From assembly GCA_949297805.1 (NCBI GenBank), contig CASFTG010000002.1, positions 141,871 to 205,870 of the forward strand: a DNA stretch of 64,000 bases, given 5' to 3'. The position numbers were made by a program, and so were the translations under genes. The DNA is from an uncultured bacterium. GTDB lineage: Bacteria > Bacillota_I > Bacilli_A > RFN20 > CAG-826. Of this stretch, positions 29,301 to 38,369 are shown one piece after another. Within the stretch, counting starts at the first letter, position 1, and each line of letters begins with the position of its first letter. Below the pieces are notes generated by a model. The model was given only the letters and a program-made list of their open reading frames with translations, did not search any database and had not been told where the DNA came from.

Positions 29301-29861
29301 TTCATCGATTCGGTCGGCTTAGACCTTTATCTTAAGATGCTTAATGAAGCGGTCACCGAAAAGAAAAACGGCAAAGAGGAAGAGCCACCGAAGCCGAAAA
29401 AACTATTCGACGTTGACGCCTATATCCCCAAAGAATACGCGAATAAATCGGATAAGATCGAGCTTTATCAAGAACTCGAAGAAATCAAAACCGAGGCGGA
29501 GTTGAACGCCTTTGAGAAGAAGCTTCGCGACATCTATGGCCGCTTGCCAGAAGAGGTGAAACTGCTCATCATCAAAGCCCGGGTCGATATCCTTTCCGAA
29601 TCGATTGAGTTTGAATCGGTCAAGGAAGACCATGATTTGATCTTCGTTACCTTGTCTAACGAGTTCGCCGCCATCTCTGGCATCGGGAACGACCTCTTCA
29701 ATCTGCTAGTTCCTTATCTTAGCAGCCTCTCGGTTTCCTATTCGAACAAGAAACTGGTTATTCGGCTGAAGAAAGGGAAGGGCGATGATTGGCTGAAGAC
29801 CTTAGAGAAAGTGCTTCGGGTCTGCATCAAGGCCTATGAGTCGCGGGTCGGCTCCAAATAA
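26391..29861 (+). CDS. mfd: Transcription-repair coupling factor Mfd
   Basis: A ~1156-residue translocase that removes stalled RNA polymerase and recruits excision repair. The UvrB-like N-terminal half is followed by the RNAP-interacting domain (RPGDYVVHEYNGIGQF), the RecG-like motor (CGDVGFGKTEVAFRAAFK; DEEQRFGVEQ; TLSATPIPRTLQM; GRVGRGQRIAYAYLMY) and the TRCF C-terminal domain. The first standard in-frame start is a GTG at 26463 with no Shine-Dalgarno. Reading upstream gives TELLDRIKTLEVYKKLRLGR, natural Mfd N-terminal sequence, back to an ACG at 26391 with AAGGAG at 7-nt spacing. I therefore propose an ACG start, or an ATG lost by mutation or error. Confidence 0.95.
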   Translation, partial: TELLDRIKTLEVYKKLRLGRGRFVVEETLGVGLLFAALYKEKPADYALLASNQYNAQRLYEFLLNFLSEDEVVFFPADELLRAESLSSSRELLSQRLYGLHQLLSPQKKILVTHPSAALRFLPDPKRFAEETTLVKKGATLDLGQLKKRLVNLGYEGVNKVDHSLQFASRGDILDVYTVAYPDPVRIEFWGDEVDSIRTFNPQTQESKQELNECSILPATDIFLNEIELSQVEKEIDIRVAQAENLIAPELLDTLKAAAFDAKTRLADHDYRPGLYKYFGLLKPIHSVLEYFRPELVYLCNSDAFSSAVAMLTKEANSYLTDLLLQGLCLPSVHQYISFYEAIPSTSHLVKGEAFSTKPDDLVFQAHKIAITGKSLSAILPTVQSYLSTNEKIVLCLSEPHQEKTVKDFLTDGKIGFEDVEGLSLPAGRVGFSRHGLSEGFEVPSLGVAYLSANELFGRRIVNSRFTSRFKEATILRSYEDLRPGDYVVHEYNGIGQFIDVQTIEIDGVHRDFLHIAYANNEYLYVPLEQFRLVRKYAGREGAAPKLSSLSSKEWEKKKKKIKSRINELADRLIALYGARAQQRGFAFGPDDELQRQFEEEFPYQLTDDQQKAVDAIKADMEKPEIMDRLICGDVGFGKTEVAFRAAFKAIDNGKQVALLCPTTLLARQHYEVALERFSSFGVHIALFSRLVPEATQKANLKLIQEGKIDLIIGTHRLLSKDFKFHDLGLLIVDEEQRFGVEQKEWIKEKKKEVDVLTLSATPIPRTLQMSLVGIRPMSEINTAPSSRMPIQTYVTPFSPSVVDELIARELARGGQVFYVQNKVMSIYATAHKIAARNPQAQVGVVHGQMDKEEIESVMADFYDGKLNVLVCTSIVENGIDIPNANMIIVEDADTFGLSQLYQIKGRVGRGQRIAYAYLMYRPKKNMNEDAKKRLQAIQEFTELGSGYKIAQRDLMIRGAGDILGPEQAGFIDSVGLDLYLKMLNEAVTEKKNGKEEEPPKPKKLFDVDAYIPKEYANKSDKIELYQELEEIKTEAELNAFEKKLRDIYGRLPEEVKLLIIKARVDILSESIEFESVKEDHDLIFVTLSNEFAAISGIGNDLFNLLVPYLSSLSVSYSNKKLVIRLKKGKGDDWLKTLEKVLRVCIKAYESRVGSK

Positions 29862-29977
29862 ACGTGTTTCTTTCGTTTTATCCGCCTTTTGCAAAGAATT
29901 CGAATCTATTCCTAAACTTTTTTCTGCTTTTTTCGGAATAACTGCCTACATATTTAGTGAAGGGGACCACAACAACC

Positions 29978-30008
29978 TTCCCTTTTACTAAAGGGAATGT
30001 GGTACACT
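29978..30008 (+). promoter_or_regulatory. Hairpin and -10 element before rqcP
   Basis: A perfect 8-bp inverted repeat TTCCCTTT / AAAGGGAA (29978-29997) is followed by -10-like TACACT (30003-30008), 7 nt before the rqcP ATG. The hairpin lacks a T-run, so it is more likely an operator than the mfd terminator. No Shine-Dalgarno is present. Confidence 0.35.
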
Positions 30009-30015
30009 TATTCCG

Positions 30016-30291
30016 ATGCGGATCGACAAGTTTCTTAAGGTCAGCCGTTTGATCAAACGACGGGAACTCGCCAAGCAGCTTTGCGAGGCGGGCGACATCC
30101 TGATCAACGGCAAACCCGCCAAACCCAGTTCAGAAGTGGAGGAGGGGCAGCGTCTCTACCTCAGCATCGGCCGTCATCGGATCGAAGTCGAAGTGAAGAT
30201 GGTCCGGCCCTATGCGTCTAAAGAACAGGCGGAAGCGATGTTCACGATCCTAAGCGATGAGATCGCAAAAGAGGAGGAATCCCATGCTTGA
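30016..30291 (+). CDS. rqcP: S4-domain ribosome-quality-control protein RqcP
   Basis: 91-residue S4 RNA-binding protein (MRIDKFLKVSRLIKRRELAK, then CEAGDILINGKPAKPSSEV). It matches the YabO/RqcP (Hsp15-like) family, which binds stalled 50S-peptidyl-tRNA and supports C-terminal alanine tailing by RqcH. Its position between mfd and tilS is that of yabO in B. subtilis, though the sporulation genes and divIC of that locus are missing. The stop overlaps tilS by 8 bp. Confidence 0.9.
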   Translation: MRIDKFLKVSRLIKRRELAKQLCEAGDILINGKPAKPSSEVEEGQRLYLSIGRHRIEVEVKMVRPYASKEQAEAMFTILSDEIAKEEESHA

Positions 30292-31540
30292 TTACAAATT
30301 CGAGAAAAACGCCACTTACCTAGTGGCCGGGACCTATGGCCCGGATTCGATGGCCCTTATCGACATGCTCACTCACGAGCAAGGACGGATCATCGTCTGC
30401 GCGGTCAATTACCACAAGTTCGCCGAGTCCAACGCCGACTTCTCTTCGCTCCAGTTCTATTGCGAAGCCAAGAAGATCGAATTCCGGGGGCTCGATACCG
30501 ATGATTTGCCAGCGGACAAGAAATACGTTGAAGGGGCCGATTTCAAAGATTGGGCCCGCGACGTCCGTTATTCTTTCTTCAAGGAAATCTATGACAAAGA
30601 GAAGGCCTCAGCCCTCTTCTTGGCCCACCAGCAAGACGATTTGATCGAGACTTATTTGCTTCAGAAACAACGGAAAGCCCACGTCGCCCATTATGGGTTA
30701 GCTTCGGTCGCGACGGTCGACGGGATGATTGTCGTCCGCCCTTTGCTTAACTTCTCTCGGCAGGACTTACTTGATTACAACGCCGAGCACCGGGTCCCTT
30801 ATTCGGCCTCTGATGCCACTTTCCAAGATCAATACATCCGGAATCCGATCCGGCGGGACATCATCTCGAAGCTCAGCGAGATCGACCGCGACAACATCCT
30901 CAATGAGATGCGGGCCGCGAATGATGAGACCTTCGGCTTGGTCAAGAACATGACCACCAAGATTGAAGAGGGCGAGGAACTCGATATCCGCGGGCTCATC
31001 GCTTTGCCGCACGACGAATTCGCCGCCACCTTGGTCAAGTTCGTCTCTAAGACCGATTCGGCGGTCAACCTCAAGGCCGAGGACATCGCCGGCATCCGGA
31101 AGATGTGCTTAGCCCCCCAGCCGAATTTGACTTATAAGCTTTCCCCGACTACCTTCGTCATCAAGGAATATGACGTCATCACCATCGGCCATGACCCCGA
31201 TGAGCTTCCCTATTGCGTCACCCTCGATAAGCCCGGCGTCCTCGATACCGATGCTTTCTACCTTGATTTCTCAATGGGAGCGGAAGACCGGAATATCCAT
31301 GCGGACGATTATCCTTTGACCATCCGTTCGGTCTTGCCGGCCGATACCTATGTCGTCCACGGGTTCCTTGAACCGGTCCGCCGACTCTATTCGGTTTGGA
31401 AGATGCCGTTGGCCTTAAGGGCCATTTGGCCGGTCTTCCTCAACAAGGATGGCAAGATCATCTACGTACCGACTTATAAGGCCGATTTCCGCGAGTACCA
31501 TACTTCGGTCCTCCGCATCAAATTTGCCGAAAAGAAATAA
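30284..31540 (+). CDS. tilS: tRNA(Ile)-lysidine synthase-like protein TilS, atypical PP-loop
   Basis: 418-residue protein of the N-type ATP pyrophosphatase (PP-loop) family, expected to convert C34 of tRNA(Ile2) to lysidine. The PP-loop, normally SGGxDS, reads TYGPDS at residues 17-22 (within VAGTYGPDSMALIDML). HQQDDLIETYLLQKQ matches the conserved HxxDDxxET block, RPLLNFSRQDL the next, and QDQYIRNPIRR the RNxxR motif. The late C-terminal substrate domain is present. GAGGAGG precedes the ATG at 30284. Position between rqcP and ftsH is standard. The altered loop raises doubt about ATP binding, though the catalytic Asp and Ser remain. Confidence 0.85.
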   Translation: MLDYKFEKNATYLVAGTYGPDSMALIDMLTHEQGRIIVCAVNYHKFAESNADFSSLQFYCEAKKIEFRGLDTDDLPADKKYVEGADFKDWARDVRYSFFKEIYDKEKASALFLAHQQDDLIETYLLQKQRKAHVAHYGLASVATVDGMIVVRPLLNFSRQDLLDYNAEHRVPYSASDATFQDQYIRNPIRRDIISKLSEIDRDNILNEMRAANDETFGLVKNMTTKIEEGEELDIRGLIALPHDEFAATLVKFVSKTDSAVNLKAEDIAGIRKMCLAPQPNLTYKLSPTTFVIKEYDVITIGHDPDELPYCVTLDKPGVLDTDAFYLDFSMGAEDRNIHADDYPLTIRSVLPADTYVVHGFLEPVRRLYSVWKMPLALRAIWPVFLNKDGKIIYVPTYKADFREYHTSVLRIKFAEKK

Positions 31541-31556
31541 AAAAGACGCATATATT

Positions 31557-31584
31557 TTGACAACGCGTCCTGATGTAGTAACTT
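31557..31584 (+). promoter_or_regulatory. Predicted ftsH promoter
   Basis: A perfect -35 TTGACA (31557-31562), 16-bp spacer and -10 TAACTT (31579-31584). Transcription would start ~38 nt before the ftsH ATG, with TAAGGAG as Shine-Dalgarno. A small ACGTC / GACGT hairpin is in the leader. Confidence 0.6.
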
Positions 31585-31628
31585 TGCCTTACGTCCTCAA
31601 GACGTCCTACCATCTTTAAGGAGACAAC

Positions 31629-33818
31629 ATGAACGACGGACCTGCACCACAAAAACGAAGCGCCTTCTCGGTGATTCTCCCATATATTCTCATGATCGCG
31701 ACGGTCGGCCTTTTCATCTGGCTCATTGTCTCTAGCTCGGTCGGCAAACCGGTCGAATGGGCCCGGAGTCAGATCGATGACAATGTCGGCTACTCCTTGG
31801 TCATTGATAACGAAACTGGCAAGCTGGAAGGTCAACTCAACCATGAGGCGGCCGAGTACCGCGTCTATGCGGTCGAGGTGACCCAAGGCTATAAAGCCGT
31901 CTCCGTCACCGGCGGCTATGTCGATGCGAATAATCGCTTTGGCACCTTCACCGTCCGGATTGAAGAGGAAGCCTGGTCTGGCGATGGCACTGGTTTTGAA
32001 TACATCAATGCCGATGGCGTCAAAGGCGAGCACGCCTATTACAGCGCCATCTTCCAATCCTGCGTCGAATACGTCGAAGCCCACCCAATTCAAGGCGTTA
32101 ACGCCTACTACCGGGTCCTCGATGGCTTTGAGGTGTCCTGGTGGGATTCCTGGGGCCCGACCATCGTGATGCTGGTCATCACCGTCCTATTGGCCTTCTG
32201 GATTCTCTCCCGGCTCAACAAGTCAGTCTCGGGAATGAACAACTCCGCTTTCTCCTTCAATAAGTCGCCGGCGCGGAAAGCCAACAGCAAAGTCCGCTTC
32301 TCCGATGTGGCTGGCTGCGACGAGGAAAAGGCCGAGATGGTCGAACTCGTTGAATATCTCAAAGACCCGCATAAATATTCCAAATTCGGGGCGCGTTTAC
32401 CCAAAGGCGTCCTCCTGATCGGTCCTCCGGGCACCGGCAAGACCTTGCTCGCGAAAGCGGTCGCCGGGGAAGCGGGCGTCCCCTTCTATTCCATTTCCGG
32501 CTCGGATTTCGTCGAGATGTACGTCGGCGTCGGCGCCGGCCGGGTCCGCGATTTGTTCCGCCGGGCCAAAGAGACCGCCCCTTGCCTTATCTTCATCGAT
32601 GAAATCGACGCGGTCGGCCGTCAAAGAGGCGCGGGCCTCGGTGGGGGCAACGACGAACGCGAACAGACCCTTAACCAATTGTTGGTCGAAATGGATGGCT
32701 TTGAAGCCAACTCGGGCATCTTAGTCATCGCTGCGACCAACCGGGATGACGTCCTTGATCCGGCGCTTCGCCGGGCGGGCCGTTTCGACCGGACCATCAC
32801 CGTCTCCTTGCCGGATAAAGCCGGCCGGGAAGCGATCTTCAAAGTCCATGCCAAGAACAAGGTCTTAGCTAGCGACGTCGACTTCGCCGCCTTGGCCAAA
32901 CGGACCGTTGGTTTCTCGGGCGCCGATATCGACAACGTTTTGAACGAAGCCGCCATTCTGGCCGTTCGGGAGAATAAACCCGCGATCGACCTCTCGGATA
33001 TCGATGAGGCGATTGACCGCCGCATCTCCGGTCCGGCCAAATCGAGTCGCTCGATGTCGGAACAGGAACGGAAGGAAGTGGCTTACCATGAAGCCGGCCA
33101 TGCCGTCATTGGCATCAACCTGCCTTATTCCGATAAGGTTCAGAAGATCACCATCATCCCCCGTGGCAACACCGGAGGCCATGTCTTGATGACCCCGGAG
33201 GACGATCGGTTCCTTCTCACTAAGAACGAGCTCATCGCCCGGATCACCGGCTTGCTCGGTGGGCGAACTTCGGAAGAAATCTTCTTCCAAGACGTCACCA
33301 CCGGGGCGAGCAACGATATCGAGCAGGCCACTAGATTGGCCCGGCTTATGGTCACCGAGTTCGGCATGTCCGACCTTGGCCCGATCCAATACGAAAAGGA
33401 TACCGGTTCGGTCTTCTTGGGCCGCGATTACAACTCGACCCAGCGGAACTTCTCGACCCAGATCGCCTTCGAGATCGACAAGGCGGTCCGCCGGATCATC
33501 GAGGAGGCCCACGAGAAAGCCCGCGAGCTCTTACTCAAGTATAAGGATCAGGTCGTCTTGATCGCCGAGACCTTGCTGGAGAAAGAGACCATCACCGCCG
33601 AGGAGATCGAATACCTCTGCGCTCACGGGACTTTGCCGCCCAAACCGGAGCCGAAGCCGATTGAACCGGCGACCCCGGCGGAAGAGACTCCGTTGATTCC
33701 ACCTTCGCCGACCGCTAAGCCGGCTGAGGAGAAGTCGACGGAAGATAAGCCCTCGGAGGAGAAACCGGCTGACAAGCCTTCGGACGATCATAACCCCGAA
33801 GGCGGTCACCAAGCCTAA
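31629..33818 (+). CDS. ftsH: ATP-dependent zinc metalloprotease FtsH
   Basis: 729-residue membrane-anchored AAA protease for membrane-protein quality control. TM1 is at ~15-40 ([20 protein letters not shown]), an extracytoplasmic stretch follows, and TM2 is near ~178 ([15 protein letters not shown]). The AAA domain has [27 protein letters not shown] and RRAGRFDR. The zinc protease motif is HEAGHAVIG. The last ~60 residues are a Pro/Glu/Lys-rich, probably disordered tail. TAAGGAG precedes the ATG. The tilS-ftsH order matches Bacillus. Confidence 0.97.
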   Translation: MNDGPAPQKRSAFSVILPYILMIATVGLFIWLIVSSSVGKPVEWARSQIDDNVGYSLVIDNETGKLEGQLNHEAAEYRVYAVEVTQGYKAVSVTGGYVDANNRFGTFTVRIEEEAWSGDGTGFEYINADGVKGEHAYYSAIFQSCVEYVEAHPIQGVNAYYRVLDGFEVSWWDSWGPTIVMLVITVLLAFWILSRLNKSVSGMNNSAFSFNKSPARKANSKVRFSDVAGCDEEKAEMVELVEYLKDPHKYSKFGARLPKGVLLIGPPGTGKTLLAKAVAGEAGVPFYSISGSDFVEMYVGVGAGRVRDLFRRAKETAPCLIFIDEIDAVGRQRGAGLGGGNDEREQTLNQLLVEMDGFEANSGILVIAATNRDDVLDPALRRAGRFDRTITVSLPDKAGREAIFKVHAKNKVLASDVDFAALAKRTVGFSGADIDNVLNEAAILAVRENKPAIDLSDIDEAIDRRISGPAKSSRSMSEQERKEVAYHEAGHAVIGINLPYSDKVQKITIIPRGNTGGHVLMTPEDDRFLLTKNELIARITGLLGGRTSEEIFFQDVTTGASNDIEQATRLARLMVTEFGMSDLGPIQYEKDTGSVFLGRDYNSTQRNFSTQIAFEIDKAVRRIIEEAHEKARELLLKYKDQVVLIAETLLEKETITAEEIEYLCAHGTLPPKPEPKPIEPATPAEETPLIPPSPTAKPAEEKSTEDKPSEEKPADKPSDDHNPEGGHQA

Positions 33819-33826
33819 TTCAATAA

Positions 33827-33853
33827 ACCGTCTAGACCTCTAGGCGGTTTTCT
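33827..33853 (+). terminator. Terminator after ftsH
   Basis: A 10-bp stem ACCGTCTAGA / TCTAGGCGGT (one G-U pair) with a 2-nt apex runs into TTTTC. Confidence 0.75.
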
Positions 33854-33870
33854 ATATCAAGGAGAAAAAG

Positions 33871-34485
33871 ATGAAAGCCTTATTAATCAATGGTTCCCCG
33901 CGGTTAAATGGGAACACCGCCCTTGCCTTAGAGGAGGTTAAGAAAGCCCTTGAGGCGGAAGGAGTCGAAGTCAAAGTCCTGAACATCGGCCACCTCCCGA
34001 TCCGGGGTTGCCTCGCCTGCGGGCATTGCCATAAAACCGGGCAATGTGCCATCCCCGATGTTGTTAATGAGACACGACAAGACTTTATTGAGGCCGACGC
34101 CATCATCGTCGGGAGCCCGGTCTATTTCGCGATGGCGAACGGAACTGTGCTCAGCTATCTGCAACGGATGTTCTATTCGACCAAAGCCGATTGGAACCAC
34201 AAGGTTGGGGCTGGCATCGCCGTTGCCAGAAGGGCTGGGACGGTCTCGACCTTCGATCAGTTGAATAAGTTCTTCTCGATTAAGGGGATGAGCATCGCCA
34301 CCTCGACCTATTGGAATGATGTCTTCGGCGGGACGCCGGGGGAAGCAAGCCAAGACGAGGAAGGGCTGCAGACCATGCGGAACCTTGCCTATCACGTCGT
34401 TTTCTTAATGAAAGCTATTGCTAAGCAAAAGGCTGAAACCCCGTTAGTAAACGAAGGCGGGGCCCATACCAATTTCATTCGTTAA
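33871..34485 (+). CDS. NAD(P)H-dependent FMN reductase / iron-sulfur flavoprotein-like
   Basis: 204-residue flavodoxin-fold protein. The FMN-binding start is MKALLINGSPRLNGNTALAL, and GSPVYFAMANGTVLSYLQR fits the second flavin loop. Between them GCLACGHCHKTGQC supplies four cysteines in the CxxCxxC-type arrangement of iron-sulfur flavoproteins, so it may carry a 4Fe-4S cluster as well as FMN. A likely role is redox or quinone/nitro reduction; the substrate is unknown. AAGGAG precedes the ATG. It faces the ABC exporter genes across a shared terminator. Confidence 0.85.
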   Translation: MKALLINGSPRLNGNTALALEEVKKALEAEGVEVKVLNIGHLPIRGCLACGHCHKTGQCAIPDVVNETRQDFIEADAIIVGSPVYFAMANGTVLSYLQRMFYSTKADWNHKVGAGIAVARRAGTVSTFDQLNKFFSIKGMSIATSTYWNDVFGGTPGEASQDEEGLQTMRNLAYHVVFLMKAIAKQKAETPLVNEGGAHTNFIR

Positions 34486-34512
34486 AGCTGCAGAACTCCA
34501 TTCAATGTTTAA

Positions 34513-34541
34513 AAAAGGCTTCCAAATTATGGGAAGCCTTT
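34513..34541. terminator. Bidirectional terminator
   Basis: A 7-bp stem GGCTTCC / GGAAGCC with A-run before and T-run after, between convergent genes (FMN reductase and ABC exporter). It can serve both strands. Confidence 0.85.
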
Positions 34542-34545
34542 TCGC

Positions 34546-36357
34546 TTATTCGAACGAGAATTGCGAGTTATACAAGGAGGCGTAGAACCCGTTTTGAGCC
34601 ATCAAGGATTCATGGGTCCCTTGCTCGACGATGTTGCCATCGCGCATGACGAGGATCAGGTCGGCGTTCTTGATGGTCGAGAGGCGATGGGCGATGACGA
34701 AGGAGGTTCGCCCCTTAGTCAGGTTATCCATCGCTTCCTGGATCAATTCCTCGGTCCGAGTATCGACGTTGGAAGTCGCCTCATCGAGGATCAATAACGG
34801 GGCTTTCCGGACCATGGCTCGGGCAATGGTCATCAATTGCTTTTGACCGGCCGAGATCGAGCCAGCGTTTTCGAGGTGGCAACCGAACTTGCCCGGAAGA
34901 GTCCGGATGAAGTGGTAGATGTTGGCCTCCTTGGCGATTTTCTTCAGCTCGTCATCACTGATACGAGGGCTATTGTAGATGAGGTTATCGCGCATTGTCC
35001 CATCGAACACCCAGGTGTCCTGGAGGACCATGCCGAAGATATCGTGGATTTCCTCGCGGCTCATGTCCTTAGTTGAGATGCCATCGATCAGGATATCGCC
35101 GGAGTTGATTTCGTAGAACCGCATTAAGAGGTTGACCATCGTGGTCTTGCCAGCCCCGGTTGGGCCGACGATGGCGACTTTCGAGCCGGGCTTTATCTTA
35201 GCTGAGAAGTCGTGGATGATTTCCCGCGTCTCATCATAAGAGAAGCAGACATGGCGGAACTCGACTTCGCCTTTGACCTTGACCCGGCCATCCTCATCGA
35301 CTGGGAAGTAACGTTTCTTGTTGGATTCGTCGGACATTTCTTTTTCTTCTAAGAAATCAAAGACCCGTTTGGAGGCGGCGGTCGTGGTCTGCAAGGTGTT
35401 CATGGCTTGGGCGATCTGGGTCATCGGTTGCTGGAAGAGGCGGACGTAGACCAAGAAGGCGGCGATGGTGCCAAAGCCGACCCCGGTTTTCGGGCCTGAG
35501 GCGATCAATAGGCCTCCGACGACCAAGACGGCGATGTAAGCGAAGTAGGAAATGAAACTCATCAACGGCTGCATCAAGCCGCCGAAGAACTGGGCCCGGA
35601 ACATGGTGGCCCCAAGGGTTTGGTTCTTCTCCTCAAAGGCCCCGTTTTCCCGGTCATCGGCATTGAAGAGTTTAATGACCAATTGGCCAGAGAACTTCTC
35701 CTCGACCGCCCCGTTGACGATGCCGATCTGCTCTTGGCGTTTTAAGAACTGCGGCATGGCGAGCTTCATGATCATCAAGATGAACAGGAGCATCAACGGG
35801 ATGGAGATCAAGGCCGTCAAGGCCATCTGCCAAGAGGTGGCGAACATCCCGATCAACGAGCCAATCAGCATGAAGATGGCCTGCATGAGCATCGAGATGG
35901 TCTGATCGAGCGATTGAGCGATCGAGTCGACGTCGTTGGTGACCCGGGAGAGGATGTCCCCAATCTGGCGGGAATCAAAATAGGATAAGGGGATGACGTT
36001 GATCTTCTCGACGATCGATTTCCGGAGGCTATTGGCATATTTTTGAGTGACCCCGGTAAGCAGGAAAGCTGAGGCGTAATTGAGGAGGGCGGTCGCGATG
36101 TAGAATCCGCCTAGCGTTAAGCCAAGGCGGAGGATCTTGTCCATGTCGATTGCCTGCTTGCCGGCGTTATCGGCGATTTCATCGGTTAGCTGTTTCAGTA
36201 TCTGCGGGGCGTAGATCGATAAGACAACGGCGGCTAAAACGCAGAGGGCGGAGACCAGGATGGCCCAAAGGAAGTTCTTTGAGGACCCAAGGATCCGCCG
36301 GAGGGCTTTGGCCATCTCCTGCCGGGAGACTTTCTCGTGGGCGTGTGAATGCTTCAT
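34546..36357 (-). CDS. ABC exporter half-transporter (catalytic-Glu subunit)
   Basis: 603-residue type I ABC exporter: an N-terminal six-helix membrane domain (first helix ~ NFLWAILVSALCVLAAVVLSI) and a C-terminal nucleotide-binding domain with Walker A GPTGAGKTTMV and Walker B LLILDEATSNVD with the catalytic Glu. Its signature is SAGQ instead of SGGQ. Paired with the gene at 36354, whose Walker B has Asp for Glu and whose signature is normal, it forms the typical asymmetric heterodimer with one degenerate site (as in TM287/288 or BmrCD). It overlaps that gene by 4 bp (ATGA). The substrate is unknown; drug or lipid export is common in the family. Confidence 0.92.
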   Translation of the reverse strand: MKHSHAHEKVSRQEMAKALRRILGSSKNFLWAILVSALCVLAAVVLSIYAPQILKQLTDEIADNAGKQAIDMDKILRLGLTLGGFYIATALLNYASAFLLTGVTQKYANSLRKSIVEKINVIPLSYFDSRQIGDILSRVTNDVDSIAQSLDQTISMLMQAIFMLIGSLIGMFATSWQMALTALISIPLMLLFILMIMKLAMPQFLKRQEQIGIVNGAVEEKFSGQLVIKLFNADDRENGAFEEKNQTLGATMFRAQFFGGLMQPLMSFISYFAYIAVLVVGGLLIASGPKTGVGFGTIAAFLVYVRLFQQPMTQIAQAMNTLQTTTAASKRVFDFLEEKEMSDESNKKRYFPVDEDGRVKVKGEVEFRHVCFSYDETREIIHDFSAKIKPGSKVAIVGPTGAGKTTMVNLLMRFYEINSGDILIDGISTKDMSREEIHDIFGMVLQDTWVFDGTMRDNLIYNSPRISDDELKKIAKEANIYHFIRTLPGKFGCHLENAGSISAGQKQLMTIARAMVRKAPLLILDEATSNVDTRTEELIQEAMDNLTKGRTSFVIAHRLSTIKNADLILVMRDGNIVEQGTHESLMAQNGFYASLYNSQFSFE

Positions 36358-38222
36358 AATCCGAGTTCCTCCTTGCTAAGCTGCGACAAGGCGATGTCGC
36401 GGTAAGTGGGGCAATCCTTTAGTAACTGCTGATGGGTGCCCATGCCGACCGCTTTCCCTTCGTCGAGGACGATGATGAGGTCGGCGTCCATGATGGTGCC
36501 GATCCGTTGGGCGACGATGACCCGGGTAGCCCCGTGGGAATGTTCTTTGATATTGGTTCGGACTTGAAGGTCGGTCTTGAAGTCGAGGGCGGAAAATGAG
36601 TCGTCAAACACATAGATCTCCGGGTCGGTCGCGACGGCCCGGGCGATGCAAAGCCGTTGTCGTTGCCCGCCGGAGACGTTGGTCCCGCCTTGGGCGATGG
36701 GGGCGTCGAATTTCCCTTCCATCTCCTCGATGAAGGGGGTGGCGCAGGCGACGTCGGCCGCCTCTTTCATCTTCTCGTCGCTAAGGTCGTCTTCCCCGAA
36801 TTTGATATTCGATTTGATGGTGCCGGAGAAAAGCAGGCCGCGTTGGGGGACGAAGCCGATTCGAGAACGAAGGTCTTTTTGACTCATCTGCCGTACATTG
36901 ACCCCGTCGACCTTAACCGTGCCTTCGCTGACGTCATAAAGCCTCGCGATCATGTTGACCAAGGTTGATTTGCCGCATCCGGTGGCGCCAATGATGGCGA
37001 TGACGTCGCCTTTGTTGGCCTTGAAGTTGATGTTGGTTAAGACGTTCTCCTCCCCGTCGGGATAATGGAAGGAGACGTGGTCGAATTCGATGGTGCCGAG
37101 CCGCTTGGGACAAATGGGATCGGTCGGGTCTTTGATCGAAGGCTCGGTCTCGAGGACTTCGTTGATCCGCTTGGCTGAAACCGAGGCCCGGGGCCACATG
37201 ACGAACATCATCAGCAACATCATGAAGGCCATGATGATCTGGGTCGCCAGCATGGTGAAGCTCGAGACGTCGGCGTAGGTGATCTCGGCCGCGTTGATCA
37301 AGGAGGCGCCTAGCCAATAGATGGCCAAGGTGATGCCGTCCATGATGATGACCATGATTGGGGATAAAAGGCCCATGACTCGGCCGGTGAAGAGGTTGAG
37401 CTTGGTTAAGTCGTCATTGGCTTTCTTGAACTTCTCTTCCTGATAGCCCTCGGCGTTATAGGCATGGACGACCCGGATGCCGCTTAGGTTCTCGCGGGTG
37501 ATGCCATTGATCCGGTCGATATAGCGCTGGCTGACTTTGAACTTCGGCAAGACGACGATCATGATGGCAAAGAGGCCGATGAGCAAGGCCACGACCGCGA
37601 CCGCGACGGCGGCGGTGAGCTGCCAGGAGGCCGATTCGATTTTGCAGATGGCCCAGATGGCGGTCACTGGGGCGGCGAACACCATCCGCATCATCAATAG
37701 CATGGTCATTTGGACCTGCTCGATGTCATTGGTCGAGCGGGTGACCAAGGAGGCGGTGGAGAACTTGTTGATCTCCTGCAAAGAGAACTGGGAGATTTTC
37801 GAGTTGAGGTCGCTCCGAGCCGAGGTGGCGAAATGGGCGGCGATGGCCGAGGCCAAAACCGAGATGATGGCTTGGATGATGGCACTGGAGGCGGTAACCA
37901 ATAGCATCATTCCACCGTTGAACCAAATATCGCCCGTTGAGGCATTGGCGATATTGGCCACCATGGGCGCAAGGTCAGGATTAATTGATTCGATAACGCT
38001 TAAAAGGGCGTCCCACGAGCCAAAGGAATTGTAAATAGTCATGAATTCCTTCCCTAATTGGCTCGGGTCTGTCTGATAGGACAAGTAGGTGATGGATGTG
38101 ATGATGTCGGCCATATAGTCGACCATCATCATAGTGCACCAGACCTGCATGATGGTCAGGCCGACGATCACCACCAGGAATACCCAATCGATATTCCGGA
38201 AACGCTTGAACATTTTTAGCAT
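36354..38222 (-). CDS. ABC exporter half-transporter (degenerate Walker B subunit)
   Basis: 622-residue half-transporter, first gene of the pair. The membrane domain runs over residues ~10-330 (first helix WVFLVVIVGLTIMQVWCTMMM) with an enlarged external loop after helix 1. The nucleotide-binding domain has Walker A GATGCGKSTLVNM, signature NVSGGQRQRLCIARA and Walker B IYVFDDSFSALD, where the catalytic Glu is Asp. Together with the downstream gene this makes a heterodimer with one hydrolytic site. GGAGG precedes the ATG. No regulator is adjacent, unlike the paralogous pair at 40338-44103. Confidence 0.92.
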   Translation of the reverse strand: MLKMFKRFRNIDWVFLVVIVGLTIMQVWCTMMMVDYMADIITSITYLSYQTDPSQLGKEFMTIYNSFGSWDALLSVIESINPDLAPMVANIANASTGDIWFNGGMMLLVTASSAIIQAIISVLASAIAAHFATSARSDLNSKISQFSLQEINKFSTASLVTRSTNDIEQVQMTMLLMMRMVFAAPVTAIWAICKIESASWQLTAAVAVAVVALLIGLFAIMIVVLPKFKVSQRYIDRINGITRENLSGIRVVHAYNAEGYQEEKFKKANDDLTKLNLFTGRVMGLLSPIMVIIMDGITLAIYWLGASLINAAEITYADVSSFTMLATQIIMAFMMLLMMFVMWPRASVSAKRINEVLETEPSIKDPTDPICPKRLGTIEFDHVSFHYPDGEENVLTNINFKANKGDVIAIIGATGCGKSTLVNMIARLYDVSEGTVKVDGVNVRQMSQKDLRSRIGFVPQRGLLFSGTIKSNIKFGEDDLSDEKMKEAADVACATPFIEEMEGKFDAPIAQGGTNVSGGQRQRLCIARAVATDPEIYVFDDSFSALDFKTDLQVRTNIKEHSHGATRVIVAQRIGTIMDADLIIVLDEGKAVGMGTHQQLLKDCPTYRDIALSQLSKEELGL

Positions 38223-38369
38223 TCGGACACCTCCTTGAAACGTGCAGCCTTTATTTATGGTATTTGCCGAAGTTTAAAGCAAGAGGGAAATCCCCCATAT
38301 TTTTACACGTGTTTTGGTTTCGGCAAATTTGGATAGCCAAGGAACAGGAAATGAAGGATAATCGCCGCG

